Made by a program: the position numbers and the translations under genes. This document shows positions 38,385 through 49,417 of a DNA stretch of 64,000 nucleotides, piece by piece (the first letter of the stretch is position 1; every line of letters begins with the position of its first letter). The notes under the pieces are model-generated. The model did not search any database and was not told where the DNA came from. It saw nothing but the letters and a program-made list of their open reading frames with translations. Source of the stretch: Mycobacterium sp. OTB74 (GTDB lineage Bacteria; Actinomycetota; Actinomycetes; Mycobacteriales; Mycobacteriaceae); assembly GCF_029892685.1 (NCBI RefSeq), contig NZ_JARXVD010000002.1:124001-188000 (forward strand). Direction: 5' to 3'.

Positions 38385-39854
38385 TTAGGTGGCCAGCGTG
38401 GCGATGCACTTGGTCTCCAGGTACTCCTCGAACCCGGCCACGCCCATCTCCCGGCCGTTGCCGGACTGCTTGTAGCCGCCGAACGGGGCGTCGGCGGAAT
38501 ACCAGATGCCGCCGTTGACGTTCACGGTGCCGACCCGCATCCGGGCGGCGATACCCGCGGCGCGCTCCGGATCGGACGAGAAGACCGTGCCGGACAGGCC
38601 GTACGGCGAGTCGTTGGCGATGCGGACCGCGTCGTCGTCACCGTCGTGGGCGATGACGGTGAGCACCGGGCCGAAGATCTCCTCGCGCGCAACTCGCGCC
38701 GAATTGTCCAGTCCGGCAATCACAGTCGGCTCGATATAAAAACCGCGAGCCGCGTCCGCTGGACGTCCGCCACCGCAGGCGAAGCTGCCGCCCTCTTGGA
38801 GGGCCAGGTCCAGGTAGCTCTGCACGCGGTCGCGCTGGCGAGCCGAGATAACCGGGCCGCAGACCGTGCGAGGGCTGTTCGGATCGCCTGGCTTGATGCC
38901 GCCCATGGTTCCCGCAGCAGCGGCTACTGCTTCGTCGTACTTCGCGCGTGGCACCACCAGACGCGTGGTGATGGCGCAACCCTGGCCGGCATGCATGGCA
39001 GCGGTGAACGCGGCCATGGCACAGGCGCCGTTCAGGTCGGCGTCGTCGAGCACCAGGAACGCCGACTTACCGCCGAGTTCGAGGAACACCTTCTTGATGG
39101 TCACGGCGGCGTCGGTCATCACCGCGCGGCCGGTGACGGTGGAGCCGGTGAACGAAACCATGTCCACCCCAGGGTCTTTCGACAACAGGGCGCCGACACC
39201 GTGGTCGCTGGAGGTGATGATGTTGACCACGCCGGCGGGGAAATCGGTGTGCTCGGCGATCAGCTCACCCAGGACAGCCGCAACCCACGGGGTGTCGGGC
39301 GCGGGCTTGAGGATCAAGGTGTTGCCCGCGGCCAGGGCCGGGCCGACCTTGGCGAGGTTGATCTGATGCGGGAAGTTCCACGGGGTGATGGCACCGACGA
39401 CACCAACGGCCTCACGCGCGATCACTCGATTGGTCGGAATGCCCTGCGGGGTGGCGTGTCCCAGGTCGGTGGTCCACTGGTAGTTCTCCGCCGTATCGGC
39501 GGCGAAGCTCAAATCCTCTACCGGGCCATCCAATTGGGCGCCGGCGGTGAGCATCCGGGGTGCACCGACCTCGGCAATGGTCAACTCGCGCAGTTCTTCC
39601 GAATGGTCGCGCATGGCCTGCTGCAGCTGACGCAAGCAGCGCACCCGTAGCTCCACATTGGTGGACCAGTCTGTTTCGTCGAAAGCCCGGCGCGCGGCAC
39701 CGATCGCCGCTCCCATGTCTTCGAGGGTCGCGTCGGCCGCAACACCGAGGGTCTCCTCGGTCGCCGGATTGATGGTCGGGAACGTGCCTCCCGAACCCGC
39801 AACCAGTTTGCCGTCGATGAGAAGGCGGCTTTCACGATCAGCCAGCAAGGCCAT
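38385..39854 (-). CDS. aldA: Aldehyde dehydrogenase
   Basis: 489 aa NAD(P)+-dependent aldehyde dehydrogenase. The general-base Glu is in LELGGKSAF, the nucleophile Cys in AGQGCAITTRLVV and the cofactor region in ITPWNFPHQINLAKVGPALAAGNT. It would oxidise the aldehyde made by the alcohol dehydrogenase or P450s encoded nearby. It diverges from a TetR gene across a 210-bp region with three TGGAC palindromes. Confidence 0.93.
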   Translation of the reverse strand: MALLADRESRLLIDGKLVAGSGGTFPTINPATEETLGVAADATLEDMGAAIGAARRAFDETDWSTNVELRVRCLRQLQQAMRDHSEELRELTIAEVGAPRMLTAGAQLDGPVEDLSFAADTAENYQWTTDLGHATPQGIPTNRVIAREAVGVVGAITPWNFPHQINLAKVGPALAAGNTLILKPAPDTPWVAAVLGELIAEHTDFPAGVVNIITSSDHGVGALLSKDPGVDMVSFTGSTVTGRAVMTDAAVTIKKVFLELGGKSAFLVLDDADLNGACAMAAFTAAMHAGQGCAITTRLVVPRAKYDEAVAAAAGTMGGIKPGDPNSPRTVCGPVISARQRDRVQSYLDLALQEGGSFACGGGRPADAARGFYIEPTVIAGLDNSARVAREEIFGPVLTVIAHDGDDDAVRIANDSPYGLSGTVFSSDPERAAGIAARMRVGTVNVNGGIWYSADAPFGGYKQSGNGREMGVAGFEEYLETKCIATLAT

Positions 39855-39870
39855 CTAACACTCCTGCTCT

Positions 39871-39913
39871 CTGGACGGGGTCCAGCAATGTATTTGAACT
39901 GGACAACTGTCCG
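39871..39913. promoter_or_regulatory. Two candidate TetR operators before aldA
   Basis: CTGGAC-GGG-GTCCAG at 39871-39885 and CTGGACA-A-CTGTCCG at 39899-39913 (core GGACA-AC-TGTCC) are spaced 28 bp apart just upstream of the aldA start. Both share the TGGAC...GTCCA pattern with a third site at 40058-40071 by the TetR start, so one regulator probably binds all three. Confidence 0.6.
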
Positions 39914-40057
39914 ACTCCGTTCAGTCGAACCATAGCCCCACGCCGTGGCGAGTGGCAAGGGCCGGAACTCATCGCGCCGATTGTTTAACCCATACATTGC
40001 GGTTGAACAGGCATTTTTCAACACAATCTTGCCTACCAGCCAAACGATCGGCTAATT

Positions 40058-40071
40058 TGGACATGTGTCCA
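40058..40071. promoter_or_regulatory. Autoregulatory operator over the TetR start codon
   Basis: TGGACA-TG-TGTCCA is a 6-bp dyad with a 2-bp centre. It overlaps the end of a TANNNT -10 box (TAATTT, 40053-40058) and the GTG start at 40065, six bases after that box. The spacing suggests a leaderless mRNA whose initiation is blocked directly by its own repressor. Confidence 0.6.
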
Positions 40072-40712
40072 GCGATGCAGTGCTCGCGATCACAGACGAC
40101 AGTGATCCCAGTGAGCCGACCCGCAACCGTCGACAGGAAGAGACGTTCCGCAAAGTCTTGGTCGCCGGCCGGGAGATGCTGCGCGAGTCGTCGTACGCCG
40201 ACCTGACAGTGCGCGCCGTGGCCGCACGCGCCAAAGTCGCGCCGGCCACCGCGTATACCTACTTCTCGTCGAAGAACCACCTGATCGCCGAGGTCTATCT
40301 GGACATGGTCAAGCGGGTGCCGTACTTCACCGACGTCAACCAGCCCATGGTCAGCCGAGTTCAGCAGGCACTGCGAAGCCTGGCCCTCGTCGTCGCCGAC
40401 GAACCCGAGGTCGCCGCAGCCTGCACCGCCGCCTTGCTGTCCGGCAACGATGAGACCGTCCGCAAAGTGCGCGACCGTATCGGCGGCGAGATTCACCGCC
40501 GCATCCGCTCTGCGGTCGGCCCCGACGTCGACCCTCGCATCACGTCAGCCCTCGAGATGACCTACTTCGGCGCACTGGTCAACGCCGGCAGCGGCGCCTA
40601 CACCTACCACCAGATCGCCGATCGCCTGTCTTATGCGGTGGGCCTCATCTTGAGCAGCACCGCCGGAGACTCCGCTGAGTCAGCCGGAAACAACCTGGGA
40701 GACAACACATGA
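40065..40712 (+). CDS. TetR-family regulator of the aldA/cyp123-cyp51 locus
   Basis: 215 aa, probably leaderless GTG start. HTH: YADLTVRAVAARAKVAPATAYTYFSSKNHLIAEVYL. Its stop overlaps the cyp123 start (ATGA at 40709-40712), so it is the first gene of the cyp123-SDR-cyp51 operon and diverges from aldA. It corresponds to Rv0767c by position. The palindromes in the divergent region make autorepression and aldA control likely. Confidence 0.9.
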   Translation: MSSDAVLAITDDSDPSEPTRNRRQEETFRKVLVAGREMLRESSYADLTVRAVAARAKVAPATAYTYFSSKNHLIAEVYLDMVKRVPYFTDVNQPMVSRVQQALRSLALVVADEPEVAAACTAALLSGNDETVRKVRDRIGGEIHRRIRSAVGPDVDPRITSALEMTYFGALVNAGSGAYTYHQIADRLSYAVGLILSSTAGDSAESAGNNLGDNT

Positions 40713-41941
40713 CGACCGACACCGGCCAGCCCCCGTCGCTTCGCTCGCCCCAGGGCGAGCTGGTTCTCGATCCGTACAGTTACGACTTTCACGAGGACCC
40801 GTACCCGTACTACCGGCGACTGCGCGACGAGGCGCCGCTTTACCGCAACGACACCCTGAACTTCTGGGCGCTGTCCCGGCACAAGGATGTGCTGCAGGGC
40901 TTCCGCAACAGCACCTCGCTGTCCAACAAGCACGGCGTTTCCCTGGACCCGATCTCCCGCAACGACGAAGCCCACCGGGTGATGTCCTTCCTGGCCCTTG
41001 ACGATCCGGCTCATCTGCGGCTGCGCACCCTGGTGTCCAAGGGCTTCACCCCGCGGCGCATCCGCGAGCTGGAAGGCCGGGTCACCGAGATCGCGGTCCA
41101 GCATCTTGATCAGGCGTTGCAGAACAACAGCTTTGACTACGTCGACGACTTTGCCGGCAAGCTTCCGATGGACGTCATCAGCGAGCTGATGGGTGTGCCG
41201 GAAGAAGACCGGGTGCGCATCCGCGCCCTGGCCGACGGTGTCATGCACCGCGAGGACGGCGTCGCCGACGTCCCCCAATCAGCCATCGCGGCGTCCGGTG
41301 AATTGCTGGTGTACTACGCCGACATGGTCAAGCAGCGCCGCAAGGCACAGACCGACGACCTCACCTCGGCTCTGGTGGAGGCCGAGATCGACGGCGACAA
41401 GCTCACCGACGACGAGATCATGGCCTTCCTGTTCCTCATGGTGGTGGCCGGCAACGAGACCACCACCAAACTGCTTGCCAACGCGGCATATTGGGGCTTC
41501 AAGAACCCCGATCAGCTGGCGCCGGTGTTCGATGATCACGAGCTCATTCCGCTGTGGGTCGAGGAGACCCTGCGCTATGACACCTCCAGCCAGCTGCTGG
41601 CGCGTGCCGTGGTCGAGGACCTGACGTTCTACGACACCACCATCCCCGCCGGGGACGTGCTGGTGCTGCTGGCCGGTTCGGCCAACCGCGACGAGCGCGC
41701 TTTCGAGAACCCCGACGAGTACCGGATCGGCCGCGACATCGGTTCCAAGCTGGTGAGTTTCGGCAGTGGCGCGCACTTCTGCCTGGGCGCGCACCTGGCC
41801 CGGATGGAGGCCCGCGTGGCGCTGACCGAGTTGTTCAAACGTATCCGTGGCTACGAGGTGGATGAGGCGGGCGCCGTCCGCGTCCACTCCAGCAGCGTCC
41901 GTGGTTTCGCCCACCTTCCGATCACCGTCCAGACCCGCTGA
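40709..41941 (+). CDS. cyp123: Cytochrome P450 CYP123
   Basis: 410 aa. I-helix LMVVAGNETTTKL and heme loop SFGSGAHFCLGAHLARMEA. Identified as CYP123 by place upstream of the SDR and cyp51. Substrate unknown; the operon with CYP51 and a ferredoxin suggests sterol or lipid oxidation, and the small ferredoxin may serve both P450s. Confidence 0.9.
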   Translation: MTTDTGQPPSLRSPQGELVLDPYSYDFHEDPYPYYRRLRDEAPLYRNDTLNFWALSRHKDVLQGFRNSTSLSNKHGVSLDPISRNDEAHRVMSFLALDDPAHLRLRTLVSKGFTPRRIRELEGRVTEIAVQHLDQALQNNSFDYVDDFAGKLPMDVISELMGVPEEDRVRIRALADGVMHREDGVADVPQSAIAASGELLVYYADMVKQRRKAQTDDLTSALVEAEIDGDKLTDDEIMAFLFLMVVAGNETTTKLLANAAYWGFKNPDQLAPVFDDHELIPLWVEETLRYDTSSQLLARAVVEDLTFYDTTIPAGDVLVLLAGSANRDERAFENPDEYRIGRDIGSKLVSFGSGAHFCLGAHLARMEARVALTELFKRIRGYEVDEAGAVRVHSSSVRGFAHLPITVQTR

Positions 41942-41994
41942 TCCCAGCACAAAACCTGTTGAGACCCGCCAAAACCCCTGAGAGGCAACCCTAA

Positions 41995-42845
41995 ATGGCC
42001 CGTTTCGAACCCCTTCCCGCCCGCCGGCCGGCCATCGTGGCCGGAGCGTCGTCGGGTATCGGCGCCGCCACCGCACTCGAGCTGGCCCGCCACGGTTTCC
42101 CGGTAGCGCTCGGCGCCCGCCGGGTGGAGAAGTGCCAGGAACTCGTCGAGCAGATCACCGCCGAAGGCGGCGAAGCCATTGCGCTTCCGCTGGATGTGAC
42201 CGACCCCGAATCGGTGTCCAAGTTCGTCGCCGATGCCACCGCCACCCTGGGCGACATCGAGGTGCTGGTCGCCGGTGCCGGTGACACCAACTTCGGCAAG
42301 CTGCACGAAATGAGCACCGAGGACTTCACCGAGCAGCTTCAGATCCATCTGGTCGGCGCCAACCGGATGGCGACCGCAGTCGTCGAGGGCATGGTGGCGC
42401 GCCGGCGCGGCGACCTGATCTTCGTCGGCTCCGATGTGGCACTACGTCAGCGTCCGCACATGGGTGCCTATGGTGCGGCGAAGGCCGGCTTGGTGGCCAT
42501 GGTGACCAACTTCCAGATGGAGTTGGAAGGCACCGGGGTGCGGGCCTCGATCGTGCACCCCGGCCCCACTATGACCTCCATGGGCTGGAGCCTGCCGGCC
42601 GAGAAAATCGGCCCCGCCCTTGAAGATTGGGCCAAGTGGGGTCAGGCCCGGCACGACTACTTCCTGCGTGCCGCCGACCTGGCGCGCGCCATCACCTTCG
42701 TCGCCGAGACGCCGCGCGGCGGCTACATCGCCAACATGGAGCTTCAGCCCGAGGCTCCGCTCGCCACCACCAAAGACCGCCAGAAGCTCGCGCTTGGCGA
42801 GGACGGCATGCCGGAACCCGCGGACGCGAGGAGCAAGGAGAACAA

Positions 42846-42849
<4 letters not shown>
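41995..42849 (+). CDS. Short-chain dehydrogenase/reductase (Rv0765c type)
   Basis: 284 aa SDR with IVAGASSGIGAATALELARHGF and the catalytic GAYGAAKAG. The NNAG motif is replaced by VAGAGDT, a modest variation. Its TGA overlaps the cyp51 ATG. By context it could act on a 3-oxo or hydroxy-sterol intermediate from CYP51. Confidence 0.9.
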
Positions 42850-44460
<1,611 letters not shown>

Positions 44461-44476
44461 CGAGAAGGACTAGACA

Positions 44477-45040
44477 ATGACGTCATTCCCCCGCGAACAG
44501 CTCGAAGACTGGGTCGAGCGCTGGCTGCAGATCAACCGCGACGCCGAGGCCGCCGGCGACTGGCGGCCGATGGCGGACTTCTACACCGAGGACTCGACCT
44601 ACGGCTGGAACATCGGCCCCAAGGAAGACGTGATGTGCATCGGCAAGGCCGAGATTCGCGACATCGCCTTGGGACTGGAGATGGAAGGCCTGGAAGGCTG
44701 GAAGTACCCGTACCAGAAGGTGATCATCGACGACAAGCAGGGCGAGGTCGTCGGCTTCTGGAAGCAGGTCGTCACCGACCCCGATGACGCCAGCGCACCC
44801 GAGCAGGAAATCTACGGTATCGGCGGCAGCTGGTTCCGGCTGGCGGATGTCGACGGGGAACCGAAGATCGCCTGGCAGCGGGACTTCTTCGACTTCGGTC
44901 ACGTGCAGAAGCTCTACCTGGACCTGATGACCAACGGAAAGCTGTCCAAAGGCATGCAGGCGCGCATCGAGCGCAGCCTGGCCGGCGAGAAACTGCCGGG
45001 TTACTACCCGCTGGGCCAGGCACCGGTACCCATCTGGTGA
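44477..45040 (+). CDS. NTF2-like conserved protein (Rv0762c type)
   Basis: 187 aa. The opening EDWVERWLQINRDAEAAGDWRPMADFYTEDSTYGWNIGP and later GEVVGFWKQVV suggest a SnoaL/NTF2-like alpha+beta cone fold, seen also in ketosteroid isomerases. It starts 16 bp after the ferredoxin. Function unknown; context points to a hydrophobic steroid-like ligand. Confidence 0.75.
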   Translation: MTSFPREQLEDWVERWLQINRDAEAAGDWRPMADFYTEDSTYGWNIGPKEDVMCIGKAEIRDIALGLEMEGLEGWKYPYQKVIIDDKQGEVVGFWKQVVTDPDDASAPEQEIYGIGGSWFRLADVDGEPKIAWQRDFFDFGHVQKLYLDLMTNGKLSKGMQARIERSLAGEKLPGYYPLGQAPVPIW

Positions 45041-45117
45041 CTCGGACCCCAAGATGGTTCATTATGTGAGCTAGGTAACTTAGGTACCGACCTTCCATCC
45101 AAGCTAAGGATTCAACG

Positions 45118-46251
45118 ATGAAGACAAAGGGCGCCCTGATCTGGGAGTTCAACCAGCCGTGGTCGATCGAGGAGATCGAGATCGGCGACCCCGTCAAGGA
45201 CGAGGTCAAAATCCAGATGGAAGCCTCCGGTATGTGCCACTCCGATCACCACCTGGTGACCGGCGACATCCCGATGGCGGGCTTCCCGGTACTCGGTGGC
45301 CACGAGGGCGCCGGCATCGTCACCGAGGTCGGCCCCGGCGTCGACCACATCAAGCCCGGCGACCACGTGGTGCTGTCGTTCATCCCGTCCTGCGGTGAAT
45401 GTCCGGCGTGTCAGGAGGGCCTGCGTAACCTGTGCGACCTGGGTGCGGGCCTACTCGGCGGCACCGCGGTGTCCGACGGCAGCTACCGCGTGCACGCCGT
45501 CAAGAACGGCCAGCCGGTCATCCCGATGACCCTGCTCGGCACCTTCAGCCCGTACATGGTGGTGCACAAGAGCTCGGTTGTGAAGATCGACCCGTCGATC
45601 CCGTTCGAGGTGGCCTGCCTCGTGGGTTGCGGTGTCACCACCGGCTACGGTTCGGCGGTTCGCAGCGCCGATGTGCGCCCCGGTGACGACGTCGTCATCG
45701 TGGGTGTCGGCGGTGTCGGCACCGGCGCGCTGCAGGGCGCGCTGAACGCCGGAGCCCGCAACGTCTTCGCGGTGGATCCCGTTGAGTTCAAACGCGACAA
45801 CGCGCTCAAGTTCGGCGCCACGCACGCCTACCCCGACATCTTCAGCGCGATGGCCGGTGTCGCCGAGGTCACCCAGGGCCGGATGGCACACAAGACCATC
45901 GTCACCGTGGGCGAGCTCAAGGGCGAGGACATCGACCACTACATGAACATCACCGCCAAGGGCGGCACCGTGGTGGCCACCGCGGTCGCCAACATGGCCA
46001 GCAACGATGTCAAACTGAACCTGTCGATGCTGACGCTGCTGCAGAAGCGCCTGCAGGGCACCATCTTCGGTGGCGGCAACCCGCACCACGACATCCCGCA
46101 GCTGCTGTCGATGTACAAGGCCGGCCGGCTCAACCTGGACGACATGGTGACCCGGCAGTACAAGCTGGAGCAGATCAACGACGGCTACAAGGACATGCTG
46201 GAAGGACGCAACATCCGCGGCGTAATCCGCTACACCGACGCCGACCGCTAA
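45118..46251 (+). CDS. adhB: Zinc alcohol dehydrogenase, NDMA/mycothiol type
   Basis: 377 aa MDR family. Catalytic zinc ligands are in GMCHSDHH, the conserved LGGHEGAG follows and the structural zinc has four cysteines in SCGECPACQEGLRNLC. Cofactor motif VGVGGVGTGAL. The start MKTKGALIWEFNQPWSIEEIEIG and length fit actinobacterial NDMA-dependent alcohol dehydrogenases, in which NADH stays bound. AAGGA precedes the ATG. The direct repeat TAGGTAAC/TAGGTACC near 45073-45090 may be promoter-related. Confidence 0.93.
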   Translation: MKTKGALIWEFNQPWSIEEIEIGDPVKDEVKIQMEASGMCHSDHHLVTGDIPMAGFPVLGGHEGAGIVTEVGPGVDHIKPGDHVVLSFIPSCGECPACQEGLRNLCDLGAGLLGGTAVSDGSYRVHAVKNGQPVIPMTLLGTFSPYMVVHKSSVVKIDPSIPFEVACLVGCGVTTGYGSAVRSADVRPGDDVVIVGVGGVGTGALQGALNAGARNVFAVDPVEFKRDNALKFGATHAYPDIFSAMAGVAEVTQGRMAHKTIVTVGELKGEDIDHYMNITAKGGTVVATAVANMASNDVKLNLSMLTLLQKRLQGTIFGGGNPHHDIPQLLSMYKAGRLNLDDMVTRQYKLEQINDGYKDMLEGRNIRGVIRYTDADR

Positions 46252-46262
46252 CCACTTGCCCG

Positions 46263-46319
46263 CGAAACGGTATTCCAGCAGGAAAAGGTCGAGTAACCAC
46301 CTGCTGGAATACCGTTTCG
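46263..46319. repeat. Perfect 20-bp inverted repeat after adhB
   Basis: Arms at 46263-46282 and 46300-46319 match over 20 bp without mismatch (CGAAACGGTATTCCAGCAGG and its complement) around a 17-nt loop. It starts 11 bp after the adhB stop and ends 21 bp before the next TTG start. It would make a very stable terminator. Its length and lower GC content also recall ends of a small mobile or REP-like element. Confidence 0.9.
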
Positions 46320-46340
46320 GCGTATAGGAGAGGAAAACCC

Positions 46341-46754
46341 TTGTCCGACAATCCCGTTGTCATCGCATCGCAGACCTCGTGGCGCTGTGTGCAGACCCAC
46401 GACCGCGAGGGCTGGCTGGCCCTGATGGCCGACGACATCGTCGTCGAGGACCCGATCGGCGAAGCCGTCACCAACCCCGACGGCACCGGTGTCAAAGGCA
46501 AAGAGGCACTGGCGGCCTTCTACGACAGCAACATTGGGCCCAACCAGCTGACGGTCACCTGTGAGGAGACCTTCCCGTCCAGCTCGCCCGACGAGATCGC
46601 CTACATCCTGGTGCTGTGCACCAAGTTCCCGAACGGGTTCACCGCCACGGTGCGCGGCGTGTTCACCTACAAGGTCAACGACGCCGGCCTGATCACCAAC
46701 CTGCGCGGGTACTGGAACCTGGAGGCCATGAAGTTCGAAGAGGCCACAAATTAG
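46341..46754 (+). CDS. Ketosteroid-isomerase-like NTF2-fold protein (Rv0760c type)
   Basis: 137 aa. TTG start is supported by the strong AGGAGAGG just upstream. The sequence SDNPVVIASQTSWRCVQTHDREGWLALMADDIVVEDPIG and LVLCTKFPNGFTATVRGVFTYKVND fit the delta-5-3-ketosteroid isomerase fold; the M. tuberculosis homologue binds steroids but is not a proven isomerase. Placed behind the 20-bp inverted repeat. Confidence 0.87.
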   Translation: MSDNPVVIASQTSWRCVQTHDREGWLALMADDIVVEDPIGEAVTNPDGTGVKGKEALAAFYDSNIGPNQLTVTCEETFPSSSPDEIAYILVLCTKFPNGFTATVRGVFTYKVNDAGLITNLRGYWNLEAMKFEEATN

Positions 46755-46758
46755 CAGG

Positions 46759-47604
46759 TTGCTGTCCGGCCGCGGGGCCGTCGTTGTCGGCGGTTCCCGC
46801 GGCGTGGGCCTGGCAGTGGCCGAGTTGCTCGCCGCCCACGGCGCGGGAGTGGTGGTCAACGGACGCGATTCCGACGCGGTAAGTCAAGCCGCACAAGGAA
46901 TTTCGAAGGCTGTCGGGTTCACCGGATCACCCGCCGACCCGGCCGTTGCCGATGCCTTGATCGATGCCTGCGTCACCGAGTTCGGGCAGATCGACATCCT
47001 GATCAACTGCGCGGGCACCGCCGAACCGCTCGGCTCATCGATCCTGAACGTGACCAGCGCACAGTTTCACGACTTGCTCGACGCGCACCTGAACACCACA
47101 TTCGAGACCTGCCGCGCCGCGGCACCGAAGATGGTGGCCCAAGGTGGCGGATCCATCATCAACACAAGCTCTTTCGCGTTCCTCGGCGACTACGGCGGCA
47201 CCGGATATCCCGCTGGCAAGGGCGCGGTCAACGGCCTCACCCTGGCCATCGCGGCCGAACTGAAAGAACACGGCGTGCGGGCCAACGTGGTGTGTCCGGG
47301 CGCCAAAACCCGGCTGTCGACGGGACCTGACTATGAGGCGCAGATCGCCGAGCTCAACCACCGTGGCCTGCTCGATGACGTCAGCATGGCCGGCGCGCTG
47401 GATGCCGCTCCCGCGGAGTATGTGGCACCGACCTACACCTACCTGGCCAGCTCACTGGCGTCCGACGTGACCGGCCGGATTTTCATCGCCGCGGGTGGGT
47501 TTGTCGGTGAATTCGCCAGGCAGACACCGGGATTCATCACCTACCGGGACCACAACCCGTCACCGCCGTGGACCGTCGAAGAACTGGCCGGACTGATCAA
47601 ATAG
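46759..47604 (+). CDS. Short-chain dehydrogenase/reductase
   Basis: 281 aa SDR: VVVGGSRGVGLAVAELLAAHG, NCAGTAEPLG, NTSSFAFLGD and YPAGKGA give the cofactor, NNAG-like, Ser and Tyr-x-x-x-Lys sites. TTG start at 46759 lies five bases after the KSI-like stop, so they are one operon. It is not at this place in M. tuberculosis as I recall. Confidence 0.87.
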   Translation: MLSGRGAVVVGGSRGVGLAVAELLAAHGAGVVVNGRDSDAVSQAAQGISKAVGFTGSPADPAVADALIDACVTEFGQIDILINCAGTAEPLGSSILNVTSAQFHDLLDAHLNTTFETCRAAAPKMVAQGGGSIINTSSFAFLGDYGGTGYPAGKGAVNGLTLAIAAELKEHGVRANVVCPGAKTRLSTGPDYEAQIAELNHRGLLDDVSMAGALDAAPAEYVAPTYTYLASSLASDVTGRIFIAAGGFVGEFARQTPGFITYRDHNPSPPWTVEELAGLIK

Positions 47605-47651
47605 ATCGGCGCGAGTGCGCTTGGTGACATACAAGCGCAGTCTCGACGGGG

Positions 47652-48941
47652 CTACAAAGATTCCCTGTGCCGGTGCGCCCCGAAGACCCGGCGCAGCGCG
47701 ACAAATCGGACCAGCGTGGCAACCAGGTTGGCCACCACCAGCACCGAGAGTTCGACGACGCGGTCCTTGGTCAGCCCGAAGTGGTGCAGCACCAGCAGCG
47801 ATCCACTCGTGATGGCCAGGCCGAAGAAGAACACCACCAGACCTTGGATTTGATGCCGGGCCACGCCGCGTCTTCCCCGCACCCCGAAGGTGAACGCCCG
47901 GTTGGCCGTGGTGTTGGCGACCGCCGTCAGCAGCAGTGCCGACAGGTTCGCGGTCTGCGCACCCATCAGCGGGTGAAGCAGCAGGAACAGCAGCGCGTAC
48001 GAGACGGTGCTGAGCACACCGACAATGGTGAACCGGACCATCTGGCCGACCATCCCGATCGGCACGCCCGGCACCAACGGTTCCCGGCCGAGGCTGGCCT
48101 GCAACTCGCGCACCGGCAACTCGCCGGTGGCCAGCGCCCGGCCCACCCGCCAGCAGCCCTTGAGATCGTCGACTGCGGTCTTGATGATGTCCACGCGGGA
48201 ATCGGGATCGTCGACCCAGTCGACCGGCACCTCGTGGATGCGCAGACCGGCTCGCTCGGCGATCACCAGCAGTTCGGTGTCGAAAAACCAACCGGTATCG
48301 GCGACCAGCGGAAGCAGTCGGCGGGCAACTTCGGTACGCACCGCCTTGAACCCGCACTGAGCGTCGGAGAACTGCGCACCCATCAGCGTGCGGAGCATCA
48401 AATTGTATGAGCGCGAGATGAATTCGCGCTTCGGGCCACGCACCACCCGGGATGATGCGGCCAGCCTGGAGCCGATCGCGATGTCCGAGTGTCCGGAGAT
48501 CAGCGGCGCCACCAATGGCATCAATGCGGCCAGGTCGGTGGACAGGTCGACATCCATGTAGGCCACCACTTCAGCCTGCGATGCCATCCATGCGGCGTAC
48601 AACGCCCCGCCGCGGCCCTTGCGGTCCAGGTGCAGCACCTCGACGTTGTCGAATTCGGCCGCAACCTGCCGGGCTACCTCGAGGGTGCTGTCGATACTGG
48701 CGTTGTCGGCCACCGTGATTCGCGCCGGGTACGGCACTTCCGCGGCCAGGAAATCATGCAAGCGGCGAATGCAGCCAGGCAGCGCACGTTCCTCGTTGTA
48801 CACGGGGATGACGATGTCGAGGACATATCCGGCGGTCAGACTCCCACCGGCTTCCGAAGTGCAATCGCGTGCAGCTACCCCTGCCGTACCAGCATCGGCG
48901 AGGTCGGTCACATCAACCACGGTGTCCGAGCAAGCTGCCAC
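47652..48941 (-). CDS. GT2 glycosyltransferase fused to a GtrA membrane domain
   Basis: 429 aa. Residues 40-270 are a dolichol-phosphate-mannose-synthase-like GT2 domain (LDIVIPVYNEERALP, the DxD-type AYMDVDLSTDL, FSDAQCGFKAVR). From about 300 a four-helix GtrA domain follows (VRFTIVGVLSTVSYALLFLLL). It should move a sugar from a nucleotide donor to polyprenyl phosphate and help present it across the membrane. GTG start. About 35 N-terminal residues precede the domain. Confidence 0.9.
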   Translation of the reverse strand: MAACSDTVVDVTDLADAGTAGVAARDCTSEAGGSLTAGYVLDIVIPVYNEERALPGCIRRLHDFLAAEVPYPARITVADNASIDSTLEVARQVAAEFDNVEVLHLDRKGRGGALYAAWMASQAEVVAYMDVDLSTDLAALMPLVAPLISGHSDIAIGSRLAASSRVVRGPKREFISRSYNLMLRTLMGAQFSDAQCGFKAVRTEVARRLLPLVADTGWFFDTELLVIAERAGLRIHEVPVDWVDDPDSRVDIIKTAVDDLKGCWRVGRALATGELPVRELQASLGREPLVPGVPIGMVGQMVRFTIVGVLSTVSYALLFLLLHPLMGAQTANLSALLLTAVANTTANRAFTFGVRGRRGVARHQIQGLVVFFFGLAITSGSLLVLHHFGLTKDRVVELSVLVVANLVATLVRFVALRRVFGAHRHRESL

Positions 48942-49021
48942 TGCTCTGCTGCGCGACTGGGAAGTTCCTGGGCGCCCTGACAGCGCACTGAGCGTGCAGC
49001 GGGCGTGGCATGCTCTTGCTC

Positions 49022-49417
49022 ATGCCGTCCGTGTTTTCCATGATCATCAATCGAGAATTGCCGGGCCGATTCGTCTACGAGGACGACGACATTGTTGCCT
49101 TCTTGACCATCGAGCCTATGACACAGGGACATACGCTCGTCGTTCCGCGTGCCGAGGTCGACAACTGGCAGGACCTCGAACCAGAGCTCTTCAACAAGGT
49201 CATGGCGGTGTCCCAGCGCATCGGCCGAGCCGTCTGCACGGCCTTCGACGCGCCTCGGGCCGGGGTGATCATCGCCGGGCTGGAGGTGCCGCACTTGCAC
49301 GTGCACGTGTTCCCGGCCCGCAATCTGTCCGACTTCGGGTTCATGCATGTCGACCGCAATCCGTCACCGGAATCACTCGACGAGGCTCAGGCCAAGATCA
49401 TCGCTGCCCTCGGCTGA
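49022..49417 (+). CDS. HIT-family nucleotide hydrolase/transferase (Rv0759c type)
   Basis: 131 aa from ATG 49022. [35 protein letters not shown] and the histidine triad [11 protein letters not shown] are diagnostic. It acts on nucleoside phosphoramidates or dinucleotides. ATG 49010 is an alternative start. Its 3' end overlaps phoR on the other strand by 45 bp. Confidence 0.92.
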   Translation: MPSVFSMIINRELPGRFVYEDDDIVAFLTIEPMTQGHTLVVPRAEVDNWQDLEPELFNKVMAVSQRIGRAVCTAFDAPRAGVIIAGLEVPHLHVHVFPARNLSDFGFMHVDRNPSPESLDEAQAKIIAALG

